NCBI GenBank assembly: GCA_017479425.1
Contig: JAFVCD010000041.1
Location: 1-49,477, forward strand
Direction of reading: 5' to 3'
Length of the DNA: 49,477 nucleotides
Origin: Oscillospiraceae bacterium
Lineage (GTDB): Bacteria; Bacillota; Clostridia; Oscillospirales; Oscillospiraceae
Position 1 is the stretch's first letter; each line of letters begins with the position of its first letter. The position numbers and the translations under genes are program-made. This document shows, in pieces, positions 7,671 to 14,825 of this stretch. The notes under the pieces were generated by a model. It did not search any database. It was not told the origin of the DNA and saw only the letters and a list, made by a program, of their open reading frames with translations.

Positions 7671-8875
7671 TAATAATCCACGTCGATATGGACGCCTTTT
7701 TCGCCGCCGTCGAGATACGCGACGATCCATCTCTGCGCGGCAAGCCGCTCATAATCGGCTCGCTGCCCAATGAGTGCGGGGTCGTGGCAACCTGCAGCTA
7801 CGAGGCGCGGAAATACGGCGTTCACTCCGCGATGAACATCAAGGACGCATACCGTCTTTGCCCGAACGGGATCTATATGCACCCGCACATGGACAAGTAC
7901 AAGGCGGTATCCGACGCTCTGCACGTCATCTGGAACTCCTACGCCACAGCGCTTGAGTCCGTCGCCTACGACGAGGCGTACCTTGACGTAACGGAACGCG
8001 CCAAAAACTTTGACGGCGCGCGTGAGATAGCGTACGAGATAAAGCGCCGCACCCGCGAGGAACTGGGACTCAGCTGCTCTGTCGGGGTCGCCTACTCCAA
8101 GAGCGCCGCAAAGACCGCGAGCGAGGAAAAGAAGCCGAACGGCTACTTTGAAATTCTCACTCCCGAAGCTTTTGTGTCGCTTATGCGGGATCGTGACGTG
8201 CGTGCACTCTACACCGTCGGAGAAAAGACCGCCGAAAAGCTACACCGAAGCGGCATACGCACCGTCCGCGACATTCAGGAAAGGCGCGAGGAGGTCGTTA
8301 TGCTCCTCGGAAAGCAGGGTCAGTGGCTCGCCTCTCTCGCCTTCGGCATAGACGACCGACCCGTAACTCCGTATCGCCCCGAGGATGCGAAGAGCATCGG
8401 GCGCGAGGTGACATTTCAGAAGGACGTAGATAATTACAGCCTTCTTAAGGACATTCTTCTCCTTCTTTCCCTCAGCGTCGACAGACGCGCAAAGCGCGTA
8501 GGACTGCACGGCAGGGGCGTTTCTCTCAAAATCACCTACGCCGATATGAAGTCGATAACCCGCTCTCAGCTCGTATTCTCGACCGACTCTCCGCTTGAGG
8601 TTTACCGCACCGCCGCAAGGCTTCTCGACAATGTCGAGCACCGCCCCGCGCGGCTTATCGGCGTTTCGATCTACAACCTCTCAGCCGAGCGCGAGCCGCA
8701 GATAAGCATTGACGAGCTCATTGAGGAGAAAACGCATCGGAGTGAAAACGAGCTCTCGGCGCTTCTCAGTTCGCTCGGAGCGCGCTACGGACTCGACTTT
8801 GCAGGCAATCTCGACAAGCTTTTCAAGGCGGACACACTGCACAAAACAATCGAATATATGCGAAGGCACAGTTAA
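7667..8875 (+). CDS. dinB: Y-family DNA polymerase IV
   Basis: Error-prone translesion polymerase. The 402-aa protein opens with HVDMDAFFAAVE (first metal-binding Asp) and has SVAYDEAYLDVT with the catalytic Asp-Glu pair, a helix-hairpin-helix region (TVGEKTAEKLHRSGIRTV) and a C-terminal little-finger domain (IGREVTFQKD onward). Its ATG overlaps the stop of the radical SAM gene by 4 bases. No LexA box was identified upstream. No beta-clamp-binding peptide is obvious at the C-terminus (ends TIEYMRRHS). Family certain; paralogue numbering uncertain. Confidence 0.95.
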   Translation: MIIIHVDMDAFFAAVEIRDDPSLRGKPLIIGSLPNECGVVATCSYEARKYGVHSAMNIKDAYRLCPNGIYMHPHMDKYKAVSDALHVIWNSYATALESVAYDEAYLDVTERAKNFDGAREIAYEIKRRTREELGLSCSVGVAYSKSAAKTASEEKKPNGYFEILTPEAFVSLMRDRDVRALYTVGEKTAEKLHRSGIRTVRDIQERREEVVMLLGKQGQWLASLAFGIDDRPVTPYRPEDAKSIGREVTFQKDVDNYSLLKDILLLLSLSVDRRAKRVGLHGRGVSLKITYADMKSITRSQLVFSTDSPLEVYRTAARLLDNVEHRPARLIGVSIYNLSAEREPQISIDELIEEKTHRSENELSALLSSLGARYGLDFAGNLDKLFKADTLHKTIEYMRRHS

Positions 8876-8908
8876 AGGGCGACTCATATGATGAGCCGCC
8901 CTTGTATT
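8875..8908 (+). terminator. Terminator after dinB
   Basis: Stem AAGGGCG-CTCAT paired with ATGAG-CGCCCTT (one internal A/C mismatch) followed by TTGTATT. It begins in the dinB stop codon and ends at the border of the MITE-like element. Confidence 0.7.
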
Positions 8909-9073
8909 ATACTAACCCCTGATTAAAAGCTTTAACCGAGCGCGCAGAATTTTTCGCGTCATACAAGGCGTCCGGTGAAGACAATACTTTGTGTATTATC
9001 AAGCCGGATAACGAAGTATGACGCGAAAAGGGCAAGCGCGAATTGAAGATTTTGATTAGGGGTTAGTATTATA
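8905..9073. mobile_element. MITE-like hairpin element, copy 1
   Basis: About 169 bp with terminal inverted repeats TACTAACCCCTGATTAAAA (left) and the complement of TACTAACCCCTAATCAAAA (right). Internal subterminal arms around TTTTCGCGTCATAC are also inverted, so the whole element can fold into one long imperfect hairpin. No ORF. A second copy in reverse orientation is at 17086-17249. It sits between the convergent genes dinB and 9069-9413, and its right end supplies the TAA stop of the latter. It may be a non-autonomous transposon relic or a bidirectional terminator. Confidence 0.75.
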
Positions 9074-9413
9074 TTGTTCTTTCAATGTAATCTGCTCCGC
9101 GCAGGATATATTTCGTATCCGCGTTCTTCTCATCTATTGCGCGAAGTATGCCGGAAAGATGCCAGCCGGGGCTTTCAAGCGCGCCGCCTCTGAATACCAC
9201 CGCGAGCTTCGTCACCTCAGTGTCGCCGCGCTGAGTTAGCCTTTCGGCAAGGTCAACGTCGGCTCTCCAGCGTGAAATAAGGCTCTCTCCCCTCGTTTCA
9301 GCGTAATTATTTCCGTTTTTCGTAATAAGCGCAATGGCAAACATCGCCTCAGGACGCTCCTCAAGGAGCTTATTTGCGCTCTCGATCAATTTATCGTATA
9401 TCTGCACGCTCAT
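9069..9413 (-). CDS. Hypothetical protein, last gene of the SPFH operon
   Basis: A 114-aa, probably cytosolic protein with no membrane segment; I do not recognise the family. It starts MSVQIYDKLIESANKLLEER and ends GADYIERTI. The ATG at 9413 follows GGAAGGGAG and overlaps the 3' end of the protease gene by 23 bases; an upstream TTG at 9449 is less likely. The TAA stop lies inside the terminal inverted repeat of the MITE-like element. The predicted alpha/beta character (ILRAIDEKN, TKLAVVFRGG) is only an impression. Its position suggests co-expression with the SPFH/RHH/protease genes. Confidence 0.75.
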   Translation of the reverse strand: MSVQIYDKLIESANKLLEERPEAMFAIALITKNGNNYAETRGESLISRWRADVDLAERLTQRGDTEVTKLAVVFRGGALESPGWHLSGILRAIDEKNADTKYILRGADYIERTI

Positions 9414-10107
9414 GCGCTCCCTTCCACAATGTATAACAAAGCCACGCAAGCATAGCCGTCAGGACCGCAGTAGCGACTTCAGCCCATATAATGCCGAAGA
9501 AATTGTTTATCAGAACTACCGCACCGTCAAAGACAGCGTGGAGCGCGATAGCGAGGAAAAGGAACGCGGGCTTTTTCTTCTTCGCGCCGAAGAATACTAC
9601 CACGCTGAGGGAGATGTGGACCGCGATCGCAAACAGCCGTTCGACTACCGCAATGAGAGCGTCGGAAAAACCGATCGACATATACATATCAATCGCCTCC
9701 CTGTACTCCTCGCCCGTCACGGTTGACGCAATAAATATGTTCAGAACAACGCTTGCGAGAACCATAAACGCTTCCATGCCGCCGTGACCCGCGCCGTATG
9801 ATAGCGCCGTTCTGTCATTTTCGAGGTCTTTTTTAAGAAGCGTACTGAACGCGATAAACCGCCCGACCTCCTCGAAAACGCCAGCCATAAGACCGCCGTA
9901 GACGGCGTAAAACCATATGTTTTCAAACGCCTTCGGGAAAAACGTACTCACCGCCGCGTTTATCGCGCTCTCTAAAACGAGGGCGAACACAAAGAACGTG
10001 CCGCAGCCGACAAAGTACGATTTCGGGCGCGCCTTCATTATAAAGTACGCCGCCGCAGGTATAATGAGCGCCGAAGCAAGATATATTACGATAACCGCGA
10101 TATTCAT
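9391..10107 (-). CDS. YhfC-family intramembrane metalloprotease-like protein
   Basis: A 238-aa integral membrane protein with about seven hydrophobic segments. Motifs FEEVGRFIAF, GAGHGGMEA and HAVFDG carry the Glu/His residues that define the YhfC (DUF2324) group, related to the CPBP-type intramembrane proteases. Substrates are unknown. The start ATG overlaps the stop of the small RHH gene (ATGA) and the 3' end overlaps the following gene by 23 bases, so it is translationally embedded in the SPFH operon. The membrane-remodelling context (SPFH scaffold) fits a membrane protease, but this is inference. Confidence 0.85.
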   Translation of the reverse strand: MNIAVIVIYLASALIIPAAAYFIMKARPKSYFVGCGTFFVFALVLESAINAAVSTFFPKAFENIWFYAVYGGLMAGVFEEVGRFIAFSTLLKKDLENDRTALSYGAGHGGMEAFMVLASVVLNIFIASTVTGEEYREAIDMYMSIGFSDALIAVVERLFAIAVHISLSVVVFFGAKKKKPAFLFLAIALHAVFDGAVVLINNFFGIIWAEVATAVLTAMLAWLCYTLWKGAHERADIR

Positions 10108-10268
10108 TTCGTTTTTACCTCGATTCTGCCGTTTTTAATCTCGTAATTGCGAACTCTCTCGCGGATGAGGCGGTTTATTTCGCAGTTTGCACTTCTCGCC
10201 TCGCTGTCCGCGACGTAGTGCAGCTTTTTCAGAAGCTCCTCATCGATACGGACGGAAAAGTTTTTCAT
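10104..10268 (-). CDS. Small ribbon-helix-helix (Arc/CopG-like) protein
   Basis: A 54-aa protein starting MKNFSVRIDEELLKKLHYVA. The pattern beta-strand (FSVRID), helix A (EELLKKLHYVADSEA), turn, helix B (CEINRLIRERVRNYE) is that of Arc/CopG/MetJ-type DNA-binding dimers. It overlaps the larger RHH gene upstream and the protease gene downstream by ATGA junctions, so it is genuinely translated despite its size. A palindromic site at the operon promoter (11566-11584) is a candidate operator for it or its neighbour. Confidence 0.8.
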   Translation of the reverse strand: MKNFSVRIDEELLKKLHYVADSEARSANCEINRLIRERVRNYEIKNGRIEVKTK

Positions 10269-10501
10269 TTCTTTCTCCTGTTTACCGCGTCAGTCAGTAT
10301 ATACTCGATCTGCCCGTTGATACTGCGGAAATCCTCGTCCGCCCACTTCGCTATATCCGCCCAAAGGCTTGGAGATAGCCGCAGAACTATCTGCTTGCGC
10401 GCGCTCTCCTTATCCTTGAGCGCCTTTTCTCTTGTGCGAACCTCCTCCTCGAGCGCCTTTATTCTCTCTAAACGCTCGCGGAGTGCCTCTTCTCTGTCCA
10501 T
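10265..10501 (-). CDS. Coiled-coil plus ribbon-helix-helix protein
   Basis: 78 aa. Residues 1-35 form a highly charged heptad-like helix (MDREEALRERLERIKALEEE), followed by IVLRLSPSLWADIAKWADED and SINGQIEYILTDAVNRR, a strand-helix-helix unit of the Arc/CopG type. The ATG lies 1 base after the SPFH stop codon and the stop overlaps the next RHH gene. Two adjacent RHH proteins could form a heterodimeric regulator; alternatively the coiled coil could mediate contact with the SPFH protein, whose C-terminus is also helical. Both are inference. Confidence 0.82.
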   Translation of the reverse strand: MDREEALRERLERIKALEEEVRTREKALKDKESARKQIVLRLSPSLWADIAKWADEDFRSINGQIEYILTDAVNRRKK

Positions 10502-10502
10502 T

Positions 10503-11552
10503 TTAATAGATGCTGCCGGAGTTGACTACCGGCTGAGCGTCCTTGTTGCCGCAGAGTACAACGAGAAGATTCGATACCATCTGCGCCTTTCTCTCCTCGT
10601 CAAGAGCAACGATCTCGTCCTCGGAGAGCTTGTCGATTGCCATCTTGACCATGCCGACGGCGCCGTCGACTATCATCTGACGGGCGGCGATTATCGCGCT
10701 TGCCTGCTGGCGCTGAAGCATTACGGAAGCTATTTCCGGAGCGTAGGCGAGGTATGTAATGCGAGCCTCGATTATCTCAAGTCCGGCCTCTTTCACCTTC
10801 TCCTGAATTTCATCCCTTATGCGCTGAGCGACGACCTCGCTTGAGCCGCGGAGCGAGCCCTCGTCTGCAATTCCGTCGCCGGTGGTGTCGACGTTGGGCG
10901 CGACGTCATAGGGATATACGCGCACGATGTTTCTGAGCGCGGAGTCGCACTGGAGCGAGAGATACTCCTTGTAGTTATCGACGTTGAACACCGCCTTTGC
11001 AGTATCCACTACGCGCCACATTACGGCGATGCCGATCTCGATAGGATTGCCGAGGCAGTCGTTGATCTTCTGGCGGTTGTTGTTGAGGGTCATAATTTTG
11101 AGGGAAATTTTGTTGTTTACGCTCTGAACCTCGACATTTGCGCCCGAGGCGTTCAGAACGATGCCTGCGCCCTTGCCGCCGTCCACGTCGCCGGACTGAT
11201 TGAGCTTCGTCTTTGCCGCGGGGTTAATGGAGGAGCAGAACGGGTTTACAAAGTAGAAGCCCTCGCCCTTTAGCGTTCCGATGTACTTGCCGAAGAGCGT
11301 CAGCACCAGCGCCTCCTGCGGCTTCAGAACCTTGAGTCCGCCGTAGACTATGCTGAGCGCGACGCAGGCGACGATGCCGACTATGAGCAGTATAACGCCA
11401 AGCACGAGTTTTGAGCGGATGCCCATGTCATCGCCGATACCGATGTTGATTCCGCCGAGGATAATAAGCGCGACGGAAGCGAGCTGCGCGATGATCGTGA
11501 TAAGAAGAACAGCCATGCCGTTTTTCTTGCCGGAGATGATTTTCTCTGTCAT
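10503..11552 (-). CDS. SPFH/Band 7 domain membrane scaffold protein
   Basis: A 349-aa protein of the stomatin/prohibitin/flotillin group. Two N-terminal hydrophobic segments (about residues 13-36 and 45-75) are followed by the SPFH domain (KPQEALVLTLFGKYIGTLKG onward) and a helical tail containing QRQQASAIIAARQMIVDGAV. Such proteins oligomerise on the inner membrane and organise microdomains or regulate proteases. The ATG at 11552 has AGGAGG 8 bases upstream; an in-frame upstream start (11615) would begin inside the promoter and is rejected. It is the first gene of a five-gene operon (SPFH, RHH, RHH, YhfC protease, hypothetical) with 1-bp gaps or overlaps throughout. Confidence 0.9.
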   Translation of the reverse strand: MTEKIISGKKNGMAVLLITIIAQLASVALIILGGINIGIGDDMGIRSKLVLGVILLIVGIVACVALSIVYGGLKVLKPQEALVLTLFGKYIGTLKGEGFYFVNPFCSSINPAAKTKLNQSGDVDGGKGAGIVLNASGANVEVQSVNNKISLKIMTLNNNRQKINDCLGNPIEIGIAVMWRVVDTAKAVFNVDNYKEYLSLQCDSALRNIVRVYPYDVAPNVDTTGDGIADEGSLRGSSEVVAQRIRDEIQEKVKEAGLEIIEARITYLAYAPEIASVMLQRQQASAIIAARQMIVDGAVGMVKMAIDKLSEDEIVALDEERKAQMVSNLLVVLCGNKDAQPVVNSGSIY

Positions 11553-11565
11553 TTGATTTACCTCC

Positions 11566-11615
11566 TGATATCTTTTTGATATCATCATGTTAGCACCTCC
11601 GGCACGTATTGTCAA
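11566..11615 (-). promoter_or_regulatory. Promoter and palindromic operator of the SPFH/RHH operon
   Basis: Minus-strand TTGACA (11610-11615), 17-base spacer, TAACAT (11587-11592). The predicted start site near 11580 lies inside a perfect inverted repeat TGATATC-TTTTT-GATATCA (11566-11584), which ends at the ribosome binding site. A repressor bound there would block initiation; the operon's own RHH proteins are the obvious candidates. Confidence 0.7.
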
Positions 11616-11619
11616 GAAA

Positions 11620-11650
11620 AATCGGAGGGATTTTTCCCCTCCGGTTCAAT
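11620..11650. repeat. 31-bp palindromic unit, copy 1
   Basis: AATCGGAGGG, T-rich loop, CCCTCCG and TTCAAT form a small hairpin. A nearly identical unit lies at 11810-11840 in the same orientation; the two flank copy B of the dispersed repeat. Confidence 0.7.
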
Positions 11651-11655
11651 GCGTC

Positions 11656-11760
11656 GACAAAGTCTCCGCATCGAACATATTTTGCACTCTCAGAGTGCAA
11701 AATATGACGCCTGCGGGCGGATTATGCGACGTGAAGGGGCCTCTTGGCCGGCCCCTTCAC
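11656..11760 (+). repeat. Dispersed intergenic repeat, copy B
   Basis: Same core as copy A at 5287-5375 (other strand). This copy holds a perfect 15-bp-arm palindrome at 11676-11706 (arm CATATTTTGCACTCT, one-base centre) and a second GC-rich palindrome around GGGGCCTCTTGGCCGGCCCC. No ORF. It occupies the gap between the DUF4173 gene and the SPFH promoter; the rest of 11553-11841 holds only the promoter/operator and the two 31-bp hairpins. Confidence 0.75.
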
Positions 11761-11809
11761 AGAACCCCGCCACCTTTATCCAACTCTGTTCTTCTTTGTC
11801 TACAGTCTG

Positions 11810-11840
11810 AATCGGAGGGTTTTTCTCCCTCCGATTCAAT
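11810..11840. repeat. 31-bp palindromic unit, copy 2
   Basis: AATCGGAGGG, loop TTTTTCT, CCCTCCGATT; directly downstream of the DUF4173 gene (stop at 11842-11844, minus). It may serve as its transcript 3' end, though no T-run follows. Confidence 0.65.
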
Positions 11841-11841
11841 A

Positions 11842-13128
11842 CTATATTAAAGTTAAAGCGCAGAGGCTCACCGCGGAGTAAATTGCCCACCAACGGGTCG
11901 TTCTCTTGTCTGCAATCACGCTCACAAGCGCGGCTATACATCCGGCAAACAAAACGCTCACAAGCCACGCGGACTGCAGTCTCAGCGGCGTGAAGCCGAA
12001 GCAGTCGATATACAGCCAGAGCTTCGAGGCGGCGATGATTGCGAATACCATGCTCTCGACAATAAGCAATATAGAGGCAATTCTCAGAGATAAGTTCTTC
12101 CTCGCATTTCCTGCCGAGGTTCTTAGCACAAGCCACAGCAGTGTGAAGTTTATCGCCATCACCTTGCATAGCTCGAAAAACCCCTGCCGCGCGTATTCGG
12201 AGACGATAAAGCCCTCGGGCAGAGTGCGCGTAAACGCGCCGAAGAGGTATTTCGACTGGAGTGCGAAGAAAAACGCGTAGACGGCGCAGAAGACTATCGC
12301 AATAACAAGCCACGCCGCAGCCGGAACCTTGCCGAGGCGCGCGAGAAAGCCGTCGAGGGCGTTGCGCTTCCGGTCAATTTCATCGCGCTTCTCCCTCGCC
12401 ATACCGCACATAACGCCGAAAAGATATGCGCCGCAGGGTATGCTGAAGAATACTCTGTACACCGTCAGCTCGTCGACGTCGAAGGAAAACCACTGCGAAA
12501 AACTCTCGACGATACTGCCGAACTCATCGTCCGCCAGCGAGAGCATATTGACCGCACCGGCAAGCAGAATGCCGCCGAGCGCGACCGCCGCAAGCACCCA
12601 GAGGAGCTTTTCCCAGTCCTTTTTTTCTCTGCCGAGGCTCGAAATACCGTACCATATCGTGCGGATGCGCAGGAAGTAATGCTTGAATGGGTAGACCACC
12701 GCGCCGAAAAGTGCGTCCGCCGGCAGGAATCTCCCTGTCTTGCCCTCAAAAAGCGCGTCTGAGCGGCTTAACGCGTACCATATCGCCTCGCCGTGGAAGA
12801 TAAAGAGCGGCAGAAATTCGTCCTCAAAGGCGTTATGTCTGTGAAAAACGCTTCCAGCCCAAAGCATAAGAAAGCACGCGAGCCAGATATAATCCTCCCA
12901 TTTGCGCTTTTTCCCCCAGTTTGCAATCTCAACGCAACCGAGAAATCCAAGTGGAAATGCTATTTTTTCAAAAAGATTGCAGCCGAACGCGAACTCAATC
13001 CATATATACGCGAGAACGTAGGACAGACACGCCGCGACGATTTCGAGCGGTTTTGCGGTAAATTTGGGCGCAGTAATCACACCGGCGGGATTTTCGCCCT
13101 CCGGCAATTTCAATTCTTCCATATTCAT
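11842..13128 (-). CDS. DUF4173/DUF4153-like multi-pass membrane protein
   Basis: A 428-aa membrane protein with about ten hydrophobic segments. The block EYARQGFFELCKVMAINF is the most characteristic stretch of the DUF4173 group; function unknown. A cytosolic basic loop (MAREKRDEIDRKRNALDGF) lies mid-protein. It follows the XRE regulator with a one-base overlap (TAATG); a second ATG at 13122 has better spacing (8 bases) from GGGAG and may be the true start. It probably belongs to the DUF2975-XRE-DUF4173 transcript starting at 13799. Confidence 0.85.
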   Translation of the reverse strand: MNMEELKLPEGENPAGVITAPKFTAKPLEIVAACLSYVLAYIWIEFAFGCNLFEKIAFPLGFLGCVEIANWGKKRKWEDYIWLACFLMLWAGSVFHRHNAFEDEFLPLFIFHGEAIWYALSRSDALFEGKTGRFLPADALFGAVVYPFKHYFLRIRTIWYGISSLGREKKDWEKLLWVLAAVALGGILLAGAVNMLSLADDEFGSIVESFSQWFSFDVDELTVYRVFFSIPCGAYLFGVMCGMAREKRDEIDRKRNALDGFLARLGKVPAAAWLVIAIVFCAVYAFFFALQSKYLFGAFTRTLPEGFIVSEYARQGFFELCKVMAINFTLLWLVLRTSAGNARKNLSLRIASILLIVESMVFAIIAASKLWLYIDCFGFTPLRLQSAWLVSVLFAGCIAALVSVIADKRTTRWWAIYSAVSLCALTLI

Positions 13129-13331
13129 TACTCCCTGTATTCGAGTATATCGCCCGGCTGGCAGTCAAGCTCTCTGCACAGTGCCATCAAGGTTGAAAAT
13201 CTGATGGCCTTCGCCTTTCCGGTCTTGAGAATTGAGAGATTCGCCGGAGTTATTCCGATGCGCTCGCTGAGCTCGGTGGACGATATCTTGCGCTTTGCCA
13301 TCATAACGTCGAGGTTGACTATAATCTCCAT
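13128..13331 (-). CDS. XRE-family helix-turn-helix regulator (YozG-like)
   Basis: 67 aa, essentially one Cro/C1-type HTH domain: MAKRKISSTELSERIGITPANLSILK...KAIRFSTLMALCRELDCQPGDILEY. Small regulators of this type are commonly encoded next to DUF2975 membrane proteins, as here. The ATG lies 9 bases after the DUF2975 stop and follows GAGGCGGCG. DNA target unknown; autoregulation of the operon is a guess from context. Confidence 0.93.
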   Translation of the reverse strand: MEIIVNLDVMMAKRKISSTELSERIGITPANLSILKTGKAKAIRFSTLMALCRELDCQPGDILEYRE

Positions 13332-13340
13332 CGCGCCGCC

Positions 13341-13781
13341 TCATATCGTCAGATCCAGCTCTGAGCGCATTTCAACCGCCTGCTGGAACACATTTTTAAC
13401 AACACGCATCATAATCGCAACAAAGCCGCTGGCGGCAAAAAGAACGAGAAACGGAAAATAGAAAATTCCGCACACGAAGCAGATAACCGCCGCGCCGACC
13501 ATGCACCAGCTTATGTGAAAGCAGTGCATATAGTTTTCCTTTGTGAAGATTATTCCCTGCTTGATATTCGCCATAAACTTCCAAAGGCGCCACAGAACTA
13601 TCCACGCGAATACGCTTATCCCGTAGCCCGAGACCATAAGAAGCGCGAAATGCACCATCCTCGTCTCCTCCGTCCAGCGCGCGACCCAATACATACCGAT
13701 ATCGAGCGCAAGAAGGCAAATTGCAAATACTATCAGACACGCCTGAGTAAGAATTATGCTCTTATCCTTATTCCAATTCAT
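13341..13781 (-). CDS. DUF2975 membrane protein
   Basis: A 146-aa protein with four predicted membrane helices (residues about 10-30, 40-63, 86-110, 110-130). It ends in MRSELDLTI, matching the conserved C-terminal (N/L)DLTI signature of DUF2975. Function unknown; it typically pairs with a small XRE regulator. The ATG at 13781 follows GGGGAGAGGC; a GTG at 13799 would sit at the predicted transcription start and is rejected. First gene of a three-gene operon. Confidence 0.88.
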   Translation of the reverse strand: MNWNKDKSIILTQACLIVFAICLLALDIGMYWVARWTEETRMVHFALLMVSGYGISVFAWIVLWRLWKFMANIKQGIIFTKENYMHCFHISWCMVGAAVICFVCGIFYFPFLVLFAASGFVAIMMRVVKNVFQQAVEMRSELDLTI

Positions 13782-13805
13782 GCCTCTCTCCCCTTTCACG
13801 GCGCT

Positions 13806-13834
13806 ATGATAGCACAGGTGGAATTGATTGTCAA
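13806..13834 (-). promoter_or_regulatory. Promoter of the DUF2975-XRE-DUF4173 operon
   Basis: Minus-strand TTGACA (13829-13834), 17-base spacer, TATCAT (13806-13811); start near 13799, 18 bases before the first ATG. Confidence 0.8.
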
Positions 13835-13924
13835 GAATTATTTATCGTTTTTCAATAAGTTTTTGCCGATAAAGAAGAGCCGTTATTGGTAACCGCTCAA
13901 TAGTAAATCGTTGCAAGCGCAAAT

Positions 13925-13995
13925 GGGCGGGTGTGGAAGCCCGCCCCTGCAAAAAATCATACGCATAGCCGTAGGGGCGGTGAGCGTGCCCGCCC
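13925..13995. repeat. GC-rich double-hairpin intergenic repeat
   Basis: Two hairpins: GGGCGGG/CCCGCCC (13925-13931 with 13940-13946) and GGGCGG/CCGCCC (13975-13980 with 13990-13995), linked by an A-rich stretch. They lie just after the DUF3021 gene. Repeats of this look (GTAGGGGCGG...CCCGCCC) are often scattered between genes in Clostridia. The rest of 13835-14021 shows nothing else. Confidence 0.6.
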
Positions 13996-14021
13996 TATGT
14001 TGTCTAAATTCTTTTTGCCGT

Positions 14022-14825
14022 TTATTCAGCTCTCTTCTCCTTTGATTTTCTGATTGCAGCTCCCGCAAGGTTTCCTATTAGCGCCAAAGCCGCCGGGATC
14101 GCCGCACCCCAGCCAAAGCCGAGATTGAGTCGAAGGGCAAATATCGTAATTCCTAAGCCAACGATAACTGCGATTTCGGCTATTACAATAAAAGCCGGCG
14201 TAAATCCATTATGCTTTCCAAGAACAACACCATTCCAGAAAACGCCCGCAGGAATGATTATGGCCGTTATTATCGACCCGACCCAGCCGGTGCGGTCAAG
14301 CGCATAGCCCGCATAGCTCACGATGAATGAGGTGAGCAGCACAAGCACCGCGTAAGGCAGCGCTTCGACTATTCCGAGCGGCGAGCGTTTTGGCTTAATG
14401 CCGAGCTTTTCGCGTATATCGCTTATCTCGCCGAGCCAGGCTATCCACCGTGCAAGCCAGATCGTCAGATAGAACACTGCGAGCATTCCGATGAAGAAAA
14501 GGAGCGTATCCCATCTGCCGCGGTTCCAGCCGTTCACAAGGCATATCGCGCTGAACGCGAGTGCCGTCAGCGCGTAGTGGATAACAGAGCGGACGACAAG
14601 CTCTTTTCCCGTGTCAGCAAATGGCAAGGTGGCTATTCCGGCAAGTGCGCCGATAACAAAACATAATATGTAGGATATAATGAGAGCCGGCGTTCCGCCC
14701 TCACCCGCATCTATGATAATGCTGTTAAACATCTCTCCGAAGCGAGGCAGAATCAGCAGTCCAAGCGCGCCGCCGATGCCTCCGCGTATGATATGTTGTC
14801 TGAGCGAATATTTTTCCTCTGTCAT
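14022..14825 (-). CDS. DUF3021-like membrane protein with extra C-terminal membrane region
   Basis: 267 aa with about eight hydrophobic segments. The N-terminal half (IIRGGIGGALGLLI, FADTGKELVVRSVIHYALTALAF, VFYLTIWLARWIAWLGEI) resembles DUF3021, a four-helix membrane protein usually encoded beside LytTR regulators. The C-terminal ~120 residues add four more helices not normally found in DUF3021. The start overlaps the LytTR stop (ATGA). The pair may act as a membrane-controlled regulator, but no mechanism is visible. Confidence 0.78.
   Translation of the reverse strand: MTEEKYSLRQHIIRGGIGGALGLLILPRFGEMFNSIIIDAGEGGTPALIISYILCFVIGALAGIATLPFADTGKELVVRSVIHYALTALAFSAICLVNGWNRGRWDTLLFFIGMLAVFYLTIWLARWIAWLGEISDIREKLGIKPKRSPLGIVEALPYAVLVLLTSFIVSYAGYALDRTGWVGSIITAIIIPAGVFWNGVVLGKHNGFTPAFIVIAEIAVIVGLGITIFALRLNLGFGWGAAIPAALALIGNLAGAAIRKSKEKRAE

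Noticed and set aside
9391-10501. The small RHH genes as a toxin-antitoxin module
   Set aside because: No toxin-like ORF (RelE, MazF, HicA, PIN) is adjacent; the neighbours are a membrane protease and an SPFH protein.
13883-14068. 61-codon ORF between the two membrane operons
   Set aside because: It spans the palindromic GC-rich repeat, has no ribosome binding site and no recognisable composition.
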